Source: Marivirga tractuosa DSM 4126
Lineage (GTDB): Bacteria > Bacteroidota > Bacteroidia > Cytophagales > Cyclobacteriaceae
Assembly (NCBI RefSeq): GCF_000183425.1
Contig: NC_014759.1
Coordinates: forward strand, 186,001-250,000
DNA: 64,000 nt
Direction: 5' to 3'
In this document: positions 56,790-64,000 of the stretch, in pieces
Position numbering within the stretch: the stretch's first letter is position 1
Layout: every line of letters starts with the position of its first letter
Notes under the pieces: generated by a model
Told to the model about the DNA's origin: nothing
The model's database searches: none
What the model saw: the letters and a program-made list of their open reading frames with translations, nothing else
Program-made: the position numbers and the translations under genes

Positions 56790-59645
56790 ATGAGAAAATT
56801 ATCAACTTGGTCATTATTACTATTTATTGGTATTATGGCAGCTTGCCAACCAAGCGAAAAGACAGACGATAAGGCGGAATTGTCTATCGATTTTGAGAAG
56901 TATGTACTGCCAAATGGATTGGAAGTGGTGCTACATGAAGATAAGTCGGACCCGATTGCTGCTGTGGCAATTCAAATGCATGTAGGTTCAAGCCGAGAAA
57001 AACCGGGTAGAACTGGTTTTGCACACTTTTTTGAGCATATGTTGTTCCAGAAATCAGAAAATGTAGAAGAAGGAGCCTTCTTTAAAAACATCAATGATTT
57101 AGGTGGTACTTTCAATGGCGGAACCTGGACAGATGGTACCGTGTATTATGAAGTAGTTCCTAAAGATGCTTTGGAAAGAATTCTATGGATGGAAGCTGAC
57201 AGAATGGGATTTTTCATTAATGCAGTTACTAAAAAAGATTTAGAGGATGAAAAGCCTGTTGTGCAAAATGAGAAAAGACAAAGAGTAGATAACCAGCCTT
57301 ATGGTCATAGAAGTTATGTGATCAAAAAAGCTTTGTATCCTGAAGGTCATCCATACAATTGGGAAGTAATCGGTGAATTAGAAGATTTACAAGCTGCTAC
57401 TTTAGACGATGTAAAGGAATTTTACAACAACTGGTATGGCCCTAATAATGCAACTATTGTTGTTGCAGGTGATTATGACAAAGAGCAAGTGAAAGCTTGG
57501 ATCGAAAAATACTTTGGAGAAATTGAGTCTAGAGGTAATGACGAGGTGATGTCACCAAAGCCAGTAACCTTAGAAGAAACAAAGAAGCTGTATCATGAAG
57601 ATGATTATGCTAAAGTGCCTGATTTAAGATTGGTTTTCCCTACAGTTGAGCAGTATCACCCAGATTCTTGGGCTTTATCGGCTTTAGGAGAAATTTTAAG
57701 TCAAGGGAAAAGAGCTGTTTTATACAAAAAATTAGTAGAAGAAACAGAATATGCGCCAAGCGTATTTGCCTACAATAGCTCAAGCGAATTAGCAGGTGAA
57801 TTTAATATTGGTATTAGAGCAAAAGACGGAGTGGATTTAGATTCTGTTTATGTAGCTGTTCAGGAAGCAATGGACGAATTTGAAAAAGAAGGCTTTTCAG
57901 AGAAAGACTTACAGAGAATTAAAGCCAGACAAGAAACGAGCTTCTACAATGGTATTTCAAGTATTTTAGGTAAAGCTTTCCAATTAAGTAGCTACAACGA
58001 ATTCAAAGGAAACCCTGGTTACATCACAGAAGACATCAACAATATTTTAGCTGTTGAAAAAGAGGATGTAATGCGTGTTTATAATGAATACATAAAAGAC
58101 AAACCAGCCGTTATTACAAGTTTTGTACCGCAAGGTCAATTGGAATTAATTGTGGATGGTTCTGAAAGAGCAACTGTTAAAATTGAAGAGGTAAAGCCAA
58201 TGGAAGAAGCAACCATGGCAGATGCTGATCAGGATGCTGAGTATACCAAAACGCCAAGTGAAATTGATAGAAGCAAGGAACCAGCTTTGGGCGATATGCC
58301 TTTAATTACGCCTCCTACTATTTATGAAACCAAGTTAGCGAATGGAATGGAGATTTTAGGTATTCAGAATGATGAATTGCCTTTAGTGAATTTCAGTATC
58401 AGATTAAAAGGCGGTGGATTATTGGATGATCCTAATAAGCCAGGTATAGCAAATCTAGTAACTGACATTATGCAGGAGGGTACTAAAACCAAAACTCCTG
58501 AGGAATTGGAAGATGCTATTGGGCAGATAGGTGCTAACATTGGCATGTACACTGGCAATGAAGAAATCGTAATTTATGGAAACTGTTTGGCTCGTTATTT
58601 TGATGAGACAGTTGCCCTAATAGAAGAAATGATATTAGAGCCTCGTTGGGATGTAGATGAGTTTGATAGATTACAAAAATCTCAAATCAACAGCATTAAA
58701 CAACGAAATGCAAACCCTAATGCAATCGCCTCTATCGTAGCTAATAAAATCACTTATGGTGAGAATCATATTTTCGCTAAACCATTGAGTGGAACATTAG
58801 AATCTGTAGAGTCTATATCTATTGACGATTTGAAAGGCTATTATGAGAAAAACTTCTCTCCAAGTGTTGCGGCAATGCAAATTGCAGGAAGCGTTACACA
58901 AGAGCAAGTGAAAAAAGCACTTTCAGGTTTGAGCGAGAAATGGGAATCAAAAGAAGTTTCTTTTCCTGAGTATGAAATGAAAGGTGTTGACGAAGAAGGA
59001 AAAATCTATTTTGCTAATTTCGCTAACGCAAAGCAATCTGTTATCAGAATGCAAAGATTGGCAGTAGAAAGAAGCAATCCTGATTATTATCCATTGAGTG
59101 TTGCAAATTATGGTTTAGGTGGCAATTCAGGTGGTAAACTTTTCCAAGTTTTAAGAGAAGAAAAAGGTTATACCTACGGAGCTTATTCTAATATTAGTTC
59201 TAGCACACAGAAAGCGCCATTTGCAGCTTATTCTAGTGTTAAAACAAATACTACGCCTCAATCAGTTGCTACTTTTAAAGAAGTAATAGAAGATTATAAG
59301 CAAAATTATGATTCAGCTGAATTAGAAAAAGCAAGAACTGCTTTAATCAGAAAAGAGGCTAGAGAATATGAAACTTTAGGTCAAAAGCTGAATGTTTTAC
59401 AGCAAATATCTTCTTACGGATTGCCAAAAGATTTCATTAAACAAAATCAAGAGGAGCTTAAAGCCTACACCGTGGAGGATATGAAGAAAATCATGGATCA
59501 GTATATGAATGTTGATCAAATGAATTATATCATTGTGGGTGATGCGGAAACGCAATTAGAAGGTGTGAAAGCTTTGAATATCAAGCAAGTTGTTAAAGTT
59601 GATGAGGATGGAAATCCTGTCGATAACAAAATTGAATCAATGTAA
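56790..59645 (+). CDS. M16 zinc metalloprotease, two-domain, lipoprotein
   Basis: A 951-residue protein with lipobox Cys19 (IMAAC; start at the ATG at 56790). The first M16 half has the inverted zinc motif His79-x-x-Glu82-His83 (HFFEHMLF) and the distal Glu region VVQNEKRQRVDNQP. The second half (about 515-930) has no zinc motif but keeps the GGLLDDPNKPGIANLVTDIM fold and the substrate-binding RXXXY-like end, as usual for the paired pitrilysin design. It would degrade peptides in the periplasm or at the surface. Confidence 0.93.
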   Translation: MRKLSTWSLLLFIGIMAACQPSEKTDDKAELSIDFEKYVLPNGLEVVLHEDKSDPIAAVAIQMHVGSSREKPGRTGFAHFFEHMLFQKSENVEEGAFFKNINDLGGTFNGGTWTDGTVYYEVVPKDALERILWMEADRMGFFINAVTKKDLEDEKPVVQNEKRQRVDNQPYGHRSYVIKKALYPEGHPYNWEVIGELEDLQAATLDDVKEFYNNWYGPNNATIVVAGDYDKEQVKAWIEKYFGEIESRGNDEVMSPKPVTLEETKKLYHEDDYAKVPDLRLVFPTVEQYHPDSWALSALGEILSQGKRAVLYKKLVEETEYAPSVFAYNSSSELAGEFNIGIRAKDGVDLDSVYVAVQEAMDEFEKEGFSEKDLQRIKARQETSFYNGISSILGKAFQLSSYNEFKGNPGYITEDINNILAVEKEDVMRVYNEYIKDKPAVITSFVPQGQLELIVDGSERATVKIEEVKPMEEATMADADQDAEYTKTPSEIDRSKEPALGDMPLITPPTIYETKLANGMEILGIQNDELPLVNFSIRLKGGGLLDDPNKPGIANLVTDIMQEGTKTKTPEELEDAIGQIGANIGMYTGNEEIVIYGNCLARYFDETVALIEEMILEPRWDVDEFDRLQKSQINSIKQRNANPNAIASIVANKITYGENHIFAKPLSGTLESVESISIDDLKGYYEKNFSPSVAAMQIAGSVTQEQVKKALSGLSEKWESKEVSFPEYEMKGVDEEGKIYFANFANAKQSVIRMQRLAVERSNPDYYPLSVANYGLGGNSGGKLFQVLREEKGYTYGAYSNISSSTQKAPFAAYSSVKTNTTPQSVATFKEVIEDYKQNYDSAELEKARTALIRKEAREYETLGQKLNVLQQISSYGLPKDFIKQNQEELKAYTVEDMKKIMDQYMNVDQMNYIIVGDAETQLEGVKALNIKQVVKVDEDGNPVDNKIESM

Positions 59646-59668
59646 ATTGGAAGTTAAATTGATTATGT

Positions 59669-59702
59669 AAAGGCTGGGATGATTCATTCCAGCCTTTTTT
59701 TT
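59669..59702 (+). terminator. Terminator after the M16 gene
   Basis: AAAGGCTGG (59669-59677) pairs with CCAGCCTTT (59689-59697), with a wobble-extended stem and a 5-nt loop, followed by a T run. It lies 24 bp after the stop. Confidence 0.9.
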
Positions 59703-59761
59703 GTTTGTTATATATTCACTGATGCTGTACATATTTTAATCAAAGATTAAAATGATAAGAT

Positions 59762-59777
59762 CCCTGCCTTCGCAGGG
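59762..59777. repeat. CCCTGC-cttc-GCAGGG hairpin
   Basis: A perfect 6-bp GC-rich palindrome with flanks GAT and GGTGACG, a form seen as dispersed intergenic repeats in many bacterial genomes. It lies in the 310-bp gap between the M16 terminator and the hydrolase gene, which holds nothing else that I can support. Confidence 0.6.
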
Positions 59778-60012
59778 GTGACGTTCTGTGGTTCTGAAGT
59801 GCTTAGGTGCAAGGCTATCAGTTAATATTTCTATTATAGTGAAGTAGTCAACATAAACCCTAACATTTGAATTGAAGCTGCTTCATTTTTGCTACTATAT
59901 CAGCTCGAAGCGTCATCGTAAGTTAGCACTTGCAATTGAATAGGTTGAAAATCAATTTAATGTAGTGATTTAATGCGTTACAGGTGTTCAAGCAAATCAC
60001 AGCTGTTCCTTT

Positions 60013-60819
60013 CTACTTCTCCAAAACCCTCACTAATCTTTCCCATGATTCATTCCTAGCTTTGATATTGGCTTCTGGTCCTTCTGGATCATCCCCAGAA
60101 CGCATATAAGCATGTCCTGCACCATCATAAATTCTTAAATCATAGATGGCACCATATTCATCCATAGCTTCTTTTGAGGCTTTAATTGTAGCATTTACTC
60201 TCTGGTCATTGCCTCCATAAAAACCATATACAGGTGCTTCTATTTCTGCATAGTCAAGGGCTTCTTGAGGACCGGTACCATAAAAAACCAATACTTCGCT
60301 TAATTCAGGGTTATTAGTTGCATAGCGAAATGATTGAGAACCGCCCCAGCAAAATCCAACCACTGCAACTTCTCCATTTCCAGCAGGCAATTTCTCCAAA
60401 TAATTGAAGGAATTATTTAGATAAGTCGTTACCAAACTACTTTCTAGTTTATAGATTGCATTTCTCGCATCATCTGATGAAGGGAATTCAGAGGTTTGGG
60501 AATATTCATCACTAAAATCTGACAACATATCAGGTGCAAGTGCGATAAAGCCTTTTTCAGCTAATTGATCGGCAAAACTTCTGACCCAGTCCGTTAGTCC
60601 TCGGTTTTCATGAATGACAATTACTGTTTTGGCTTTTTCCGAAACTTCGGGATAAACAATAAAAGCTTTTAATGTTTTATCGCCAGCTGAAATATCAACC
60701 CATTCATGATGGCGAGGGGAGGTTTCTAATCTATTGGATACCTGATCCTGAGCAAATGAAGGTGCGGATATAATAAAAAGGAGAAATAATATACGAGTGA
60801 ATTGATATAAATTTTTCAT
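60013..60819 (-). CDS. Dienelactone hydrolase-family protein, exported
   Basis: A 268-residue alpha/beta hydrolase with a signal peptide (1-23, ending SFAQ). The nucleophile Cys lies in GFCWGGS (about 155-161), the Asp in GGNDQRV and the His in GAGHAYM, which is the dienelactone-hydrolase triad. HENRGLTDW provides the oxyanion region. The export signal is common for Bacteroidota members, whose substrates are mostly unknown; aromatic degradation genes are absent here. Confidence 0.9.
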   Translation of the reverse strand: MKNLYQFTRILFLLFIISAPSFAQDQVSNRLETSPRHHEWVDISAGDKTLKAFIVYPEVSEKAKTVIVIHENRGLTDWVRSFADQLAEKGFIALAPDMLSDFSDEYSQTSEFPSSDDARNAIYKLESSLVTTYLNNSFNYLEKLPAGNGEVAVVGFCWGGSQSFRYATNNPELSEVLVFYGTGPQEALDYAEIEAPVYGFYGGNDQRVNATIKASKEAMDEYGAIYDLRIYDGAGHAYMRSGDDPEGPEANIKARNESWERLVRVLEK

Positions 60820-61092
60820 GATTATTGCTTTAATGGTGATCTTAATTTAACTATAAAAAAAAATTATAATTGAATTATTGAATTAATATTTACTGAAAGT
60901 AGATCAAACAAAAACACCAATCCGATATAACTTAAGAAATTATTGTACACAGCATTGAATTAGGAAATAACATTCTATGTCATTTTACCTCCTTTTATCT
61001 AAATCATCTATGATTTTTCATCAAATAGTAGCTATTTCCCTTTTGAAAGAATAAAAACTCAATATCATCAGATATTTTTAGGTTTCATTATA

Positions 61093-61100
61093 TAAATTTG
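61093..61100 (+). promoter_or_regulatory. Promoter -7 box of the OmpA lipoprotein gene
   Basis: TAAATTTG matches TAnnTTTG exactly, 64 bp upstream of the ATG at 61164. Its position inside the longer open frame shows that the TTG at 61098 is not the start. Confidence 0.45.
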
Positions 61101-61163
61101 AGTTTAGACAATCAATTTTTAGTTCCTTTCGTTACAATCTTCAATATTATTAAACCAGATAAA

Positions 61164-62111
61164 ATGATAGTAAGAAAAATTTTTATTGCCTTAATTATTT
61201 TAAGTAGTGTGGCTTGTGTAACACAGAAAAAGTATGATGAACTCTTAGCTGAGAAGGTTAAACTTGATGCTGAGAAAATGAAGCTAGAAGATAAAGTAGC
61301 ATTAAAAAATAATACGATTGAATCACTTGAAGCACAATTGGCAGAAGAACAGGAAACTTTGGAACAAGTTCGAAAAGCATATCAAGATTCTCAAAGTAGT
61401 CTAGATTCACTACAACAGCAATACAAAACGCTAAATGATTATTATGATAAATTGATGAGCAGTAGTGGGAAGCTCAATAAAGATTTAGCCAATAAAGAAA
61501 AGCAATTGCTACAAATGGAAGCGGATTTGGAGATTTCCAAACAAAGAAATGATGAATTGGCTGCTAATTTGGCCGAACGTGAAGAGCGAGTAGCTGAACT
61601 TGAAAAAGTGTTAGCAGATAAAGAAGCAGCAGTTAATGCCCTAAAGCAGAAGGTGAGTGAAGCACTATTGAACTTTAAGGAAAATGACTTGACCGTTGAA
61701 GTGAAAAACGGGAAAGTGTATGTATCATTAGCCGAGCAATTGTTATTTAATTCTGGAAGTACAGTTGTTGATACGAAGGGTGTGGAAGCTTTAAAGAAGT
61801 TAGCACAAGTTTTGAAAGATAATCAAGATGTGAACATTGTGGTAGAAGGTCATACCGATGATGTGCCAATTTCTGGAAACAATAAATATTTAAAAGATAA
61901 CTGGGATTTAAGTGTGTTAAGAGCTACTTCTATCGTTAGGATTTTGACTAATAATGGCGCTTCCCCAGAAAGGGTGACTGCAGCGGGAAAAGGAGAGTTT
62001 GCACCAAAATCCAGTAATGATAGTGCAGAGGGGAGAAGAGAAAACAGAAGAACTGAAATTATCTTGACTCCTAAATTGGATGAGTTATTTCAGATATTGG
62101 AAACGAATTAG
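61164..62111 (+). CDS. OmpA-domain lipoprotein with long coiled coil
   Basis: A 315-residue protein starting at the ATG at 61164. The lipobox ends at Cys18 (LSSVAC). A coiled coil (about 22-185, rich in leucine heptads and with EREERVAELEKVLADKE) spans to an OmpA peptidoglycan-binding domain (about 200-310, VVEGHTDDVPI and RRENRRTEIIL). It resembles bacterial outer-membrane to cell-wall tethers. It is monocistronic, with a hairpin following. Confidence 0.92.
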   Translation: MIVRKIFIALIILSSVACVTQKKYDELLAEKVKLDAEKMKLEDKVALKNNTIESLEAQLAEEQETLEQVRKAYQDSQSSLDSLQQQYKTLNDYYDKLMSSSGKLNKDLANKEKQLLQMEADLEISKQRNDELAANLAEREERVAELEKVLADKEAAVNALKQKVSEALLNFKENDLTVEVKNGKVYVSLAEQLLFNSGSTVVDTKGVEALKKLAQVLKDNQDVNIVVEGHTDDVPISGNNKYLKDNWDLSVLRATSIVRILTNNGASPERVTAAGKGEFAPKSSNDSAEGRRENRRTEIILTPKLDELFQILETN

Positions 62112-62124
62112 TTATAAGTCTGGA

Positions 62125-62157
62125 GTTAGAAGTGGGAAGTTGTATGCCACTTCTAAC
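62125..62157 (+). terminator. Hairpin after the OmpA lipoprotein gene
   Basis: GTTAGAAGTGG (62125-62135) pairs perfectly with CCACTTCTAAC (62147-62157) over an 11-nt loop, 14 bp after the stop. The T run is poor; it may stabilise the transcript end. Confidence 0.6.
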
Positions 62158-62160
62158 TTC

Positions 62161-62191
62161 AAACTTCCCCCTTTGGGGGAGTAAGGGGGGT
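62161..62191. repeat. CCCC-TTT-GGGG intergenic palindrome, copy 2
   Basis: CTTCCCCCTTTGGGGGAGTA is followed by AGGGGGGTTT. It is related to the element at 31297-31327 and abuts the stop codon of the cyclophilin gene. It likely serves as the 3' hairpin for that gene. Confidence 0.7.
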
Positions 62192-62626
62192 TTACTCTAA
62201 AATCGTCACTTTCTCCATCACATCTCCCTGGCGGATATCGTCAATAATATCCAAGCCCTCATACACTTTTCCAAAGGCAGTATGTTTTCCATCTAAGTGC
62301 TGAGTGTTTTGTCTGCTGTGGCAGATGAAGAATTGAGAACCACCAGTGTTTTTACCTGCATGTGCCATAGATAAAACGCCTCTTTCGTGGTATTGCTTTT
62401 CGCCATCCGTTTCGCAATCAATTGAGTAGCCTGGGCCGCCTGCTCCAGTTCCATCTGGACAACCGCCCTGCACTACAAAATCGGGAATAACTCTATGAAA
62501 AGTTAATCCATCATAAAATCCTTTTTTAGCTAAATCGTGAAAGTTTTTCACAGTATTAGGCGTGGCATCATCGTAAAACTCTATTTTTAATGTGCCTTTG
62601 TTGGTTACTATTTCTGCTTTGCTCAT
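62192..62626 (-). CDS. Cyclophilin-type peptidyl-prolyl isomerase
   Basis: A 144-residue protein that is a minimal cyclophilin: [41 protein letters not shown] and [14 protein letters not shown] carry the active-site Arg, Gln, Phe and His. There is no signal peptide, so it acts in the cytoplasm on proline peptide bonds during folding. Its stop lies against a palindromic repeat. Confidence 0.94.
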   Translation of the reverse strand: MSKAEIVTNKGTLKIEFYDDATPNTVKNFHDLAKKGFYDGLTFHRVIPDFVVQGGCPDGTGAGGPGYSIDCETDGEKQYHERGVLSMAHAGKNTGGSQFFICHSRQNTQHLDGKHTAFGKVYEGLDIIDDIRQGDVMEKVTILE

Positions 62627-62725
62627 TTATTTAAATTTATATTTATACTATTGTTGTAAGTTGTAGGTTCTAAGTATTAAGTAATTGATTATCAGACTAT
62701 TAATTTAAACATACAATGCTGCACT

Positions 62726-62764
62726 ACTTATTACCGAAATACTTATTACCGAAATACTTATTAC
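62726..62764. repeat. 15-bp tandem repeat
   Basis: ACTTATTACCGAAAT occurs twice in a row (62726-62740, 62741-62755), then ACTTATTAC begins a third copy. It lies in the 157-bp gap between two minus-strand genes and recalls the ACTTAAT-type heptads near 28190. Confidence 0.8.
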
Positions 62765-62783
62765 TTAAAACTTAATACTATTC

Positions 62784-63737
62784 TTATATACTATTTCTCT
62801 GCCATACTAACTGTTGAGTGTCTGCCATTTCATCAATGATATTTGCAGCTTTCAACGTATAAACTACATTTTTTAACATCTTATTACTGACCCATCCATC
62901 TGTTGCCCATTCAGTAGCATGATACCATTTGGCAGCATCTTCTTTCTTAATCTCAAATCTTTTGCTCACAATATCAACGGCATCTTCATTTTCCATAAAC
63001 ATGGCTGAGGTTCTTTGGATTTGTCGTAGGACGCGTGATATATCTTTAGGTCTTTCGCTGATAATTTCATTATGAGCAGCTAAAACAAAACAAGGCCAAG
63101 GTGTTACATATTCACCAATCCTTTTCAATTCACCTCTTTCTACATAGGGCTTGGTGGTGTATTTTTCCCAATAGAAAACATCTGTCTCTTGTTTTTGAAG
63201 TGATGCTAATGCCCCTTTAAGATTTTTAATAATGTTAAATTGGGATTCATCTATTTTCTTGTCATTGTTTAGCGCATCTACTATGGGCATCAAGTGTGAT
63301 CCTGAACCAATTCTGCTTATGGCAAACTGCTTATCATAGATTTCCTTATGGTCTTTAATCGGATTCTCAGTACCGCTATGAATCCCCCAAATTAAAGGAC
63401 TTTTAACATAACCACTAATGATTTTGGCAGGTACACCTTGCAAAATCCCACTAACAATTCCTTCGGTTAAAATAGCGCAAATATCTACTTCATTATTGAT
63501 GAGCGCTTCTCGCATTTCACCAGTTCCGCCTTCAAATGTTTTCCATTCGATCTTCAGGCCTTCATTTTCAATTGCACCTGATTCAATTGCTAGGTGAATA
63601 GGGGTGTTGTAATGCTCCGGTACGCCACCGATTCTTATCGTTTTACTCACAATGTCATTCTTTTTTTGAGTGTACAAACATACAATCTTTCTGTTTTGAA
63701 ATAATGAAAAATCTAAGCTTTTGTTTAAAATTATCAT
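62784..63737 (-). CDS. TauA/NMT1-like substrate-binding-fold protein
   Basis: A frame of 317 residues from the ATG at 63737, or 289 from a GTG at 63650 that directly precedes the conserved SKTIRIGGVPEHYNTPIHLA. The shorter form fits the family better. The fold is the type II periplasmic-binding fold of the NMT1/TauA group (GGTGEMREALINNEVDICAILTEG, AISRIGSGSHLM). There is no signal peptide or lipobox, and no ABC genes are adjacent, so it may be a cytoplasmic enzyme or sensor. The ligand is unknown. Confidence 0.7.
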   Translation of the reverse strand: MIILNKSLDFSLFQNRKIVCLYTQKKNDIVSKTIRIGGVPEHYNTPIHLAIESGAIENEGLKIEWKTFEGGTGEMREALINNEVDICAILTEGIVSGILQGVPAKIISGYVKSPLIWGIHSGTENPIKDHKEIYDKQFAISRIGSGSHLMPIVDALNNDKKIDESQFNIIKNLKGALASLQKQETDVFYWEKYTTKPYVERGELKRIGEYVTPWPCFVLAAHNEIISERPKDISRVLRQIQRTSAMFMENEDAVDIVSKRFEIKKEDAAKWYHATEWATDGWVSNKMLKNVVYTLKAANIIDEMADTQQLVWQRNSI

Positions 63738-63803
63738 CTAAAATGACTTTTCTATTACACTTTTTAAAGTGATTTTCCGTTCTTCGCAGGATAAATAGCT
63801 AGC

Positions 63804-64000
63804 ATGCCGAAAAAGAAGAAGAAAAAGACACTTAAACATCGAATCATTAAATTCTTATCCATTTGTACTGGAGCAGGATTATTATTTATCCTATTGTTTT
63901 TCTATAGCATTAAAGCAGGATTGTTTGGCAGTTTACCTGATGATAAAGTACTTAATAACATCAAAAATGCTCAGGCAACTGAAATATTAGATGAAAACGA
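63804..64000 (+). CDS. Class A penicillin-binding protein (PBP1A-type), partial
   Basis: The first 65 codons of a gene that continues past the right edge. The N-terminus is very basic (MPKKKKKKTLKHR), followed by one membrane helix (about 17-42) and then GLFGSLPDDKVLNNIKNAQA and TEILDEN. This is the usual start of the PBP1A-type glycosyltransferase-transpeptidase that builds peptidoglycan. The catalytic domains are outside the window, so the call rests on the N-terminal pattern alone. Confidence 0.7.
   Translation, partial: MPKKKKKKTLKHRIIKFLSICTGAGLLFILLFFYSIKAGLFGSLPDDKVLNNIKNAQATEILDEN

Overview
The window is AT-rich (roughly one third G+C by eye) and looks like the chromosome of a marine member of the Bacteroidota, most likely a Cytophagales relative of Marivirga. 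That placement is an inference. It rests on a SusC/SusD pair, lipoproteins with short lipoboxes, a two-component-propeller/Y_Y_Y/LuxR hybrid regulator, PD40-OmpA proteins, near absence of Shine-Dalgarno sequences, and promoter-like TAnnTTTG boxes. Several starts were moved from TTG/GTG codons to the next ATG because signal peptides or conserved N-termini begin there. LAYOUT. 1-4559 (minus): a transglutaminase-like protein cut by the left edge, overlapping a 1080-residue TPR plus MORN-repeat secreted protein. 4720-20477: a polysaccharide utilisation locus made of a divergent one-piece sensor/regulator, SusC, SusD, a PKD-containing surface protein, two GH16 enzymes, a GH3 beta-glucosidase and an MFS sugar transporter. 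The two GH16 enzymes with a GH3 point to laminarin or another beta-1,3-glucan. 20753-31031: ordinary metabolic and stress genes (acyltransferase, MsrB, flavin reductase, osmoprotectant-type ABC transporter, universal stress protein, DUF2062, SUI1, TruC, metallo-hydrolase, ABC-F). The permease-binding fusion of the ABC transporter carries its binding domain with the two halves swapped. 31393-35408: a two-gene unit of a very large coiled-coil protein with a degenerate P-loop domain, overlapping an MscS channel by 4 bp. 35409-36108: repeat-rich intergenic DNA. 36109-40000: a PD40 protein with two OmpA domains, and two envelope proteins. DEFENCE-TYPE REGION, about 40.2-50.0 kb: a PLD-like protein, a decayed gene, an AAA ATPase, and a converging operon that encodes a one-polypeptide restriction-modification enzyme, a membrane coiled-coil protein and a subtilisin-like protease. 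The ATPase and protease resemble the IetAS anti-phage pair, but here they face each other and the protease shares an operon with the R-M enzyme. An HNH-like gene fragment, a cluster of palindromes and a mutated tRNA-Asp copy beside the intact tRNA-Asp follow. 50840-64000: accA, a metallo-hydrolase, a PQQ-propeller lipoprotein, a patatin, an M16 peptidase, a dienelactone hydrolase, an OmpA lipoprotein, a cyclophilin, a TauA/NMT1-like protein, and the start of a class A penicillin-binding protein. HOW THE GENES WORK TOGETHER. In the glucan locus the surface proteins bind and cut the polymer, SusCD import oligosaccharides, GH3 finishes them to glucose and the MFS protein takes sugar into the cytoplasm under the hybrid sensor. 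In the defence region the genes fit restriction of unmodified DNA combined with a protease/ATPase effector pair. No CRISPR array, rRNA or intact insertion sequence was seen. All calls come from reading motifs; no searches were run.
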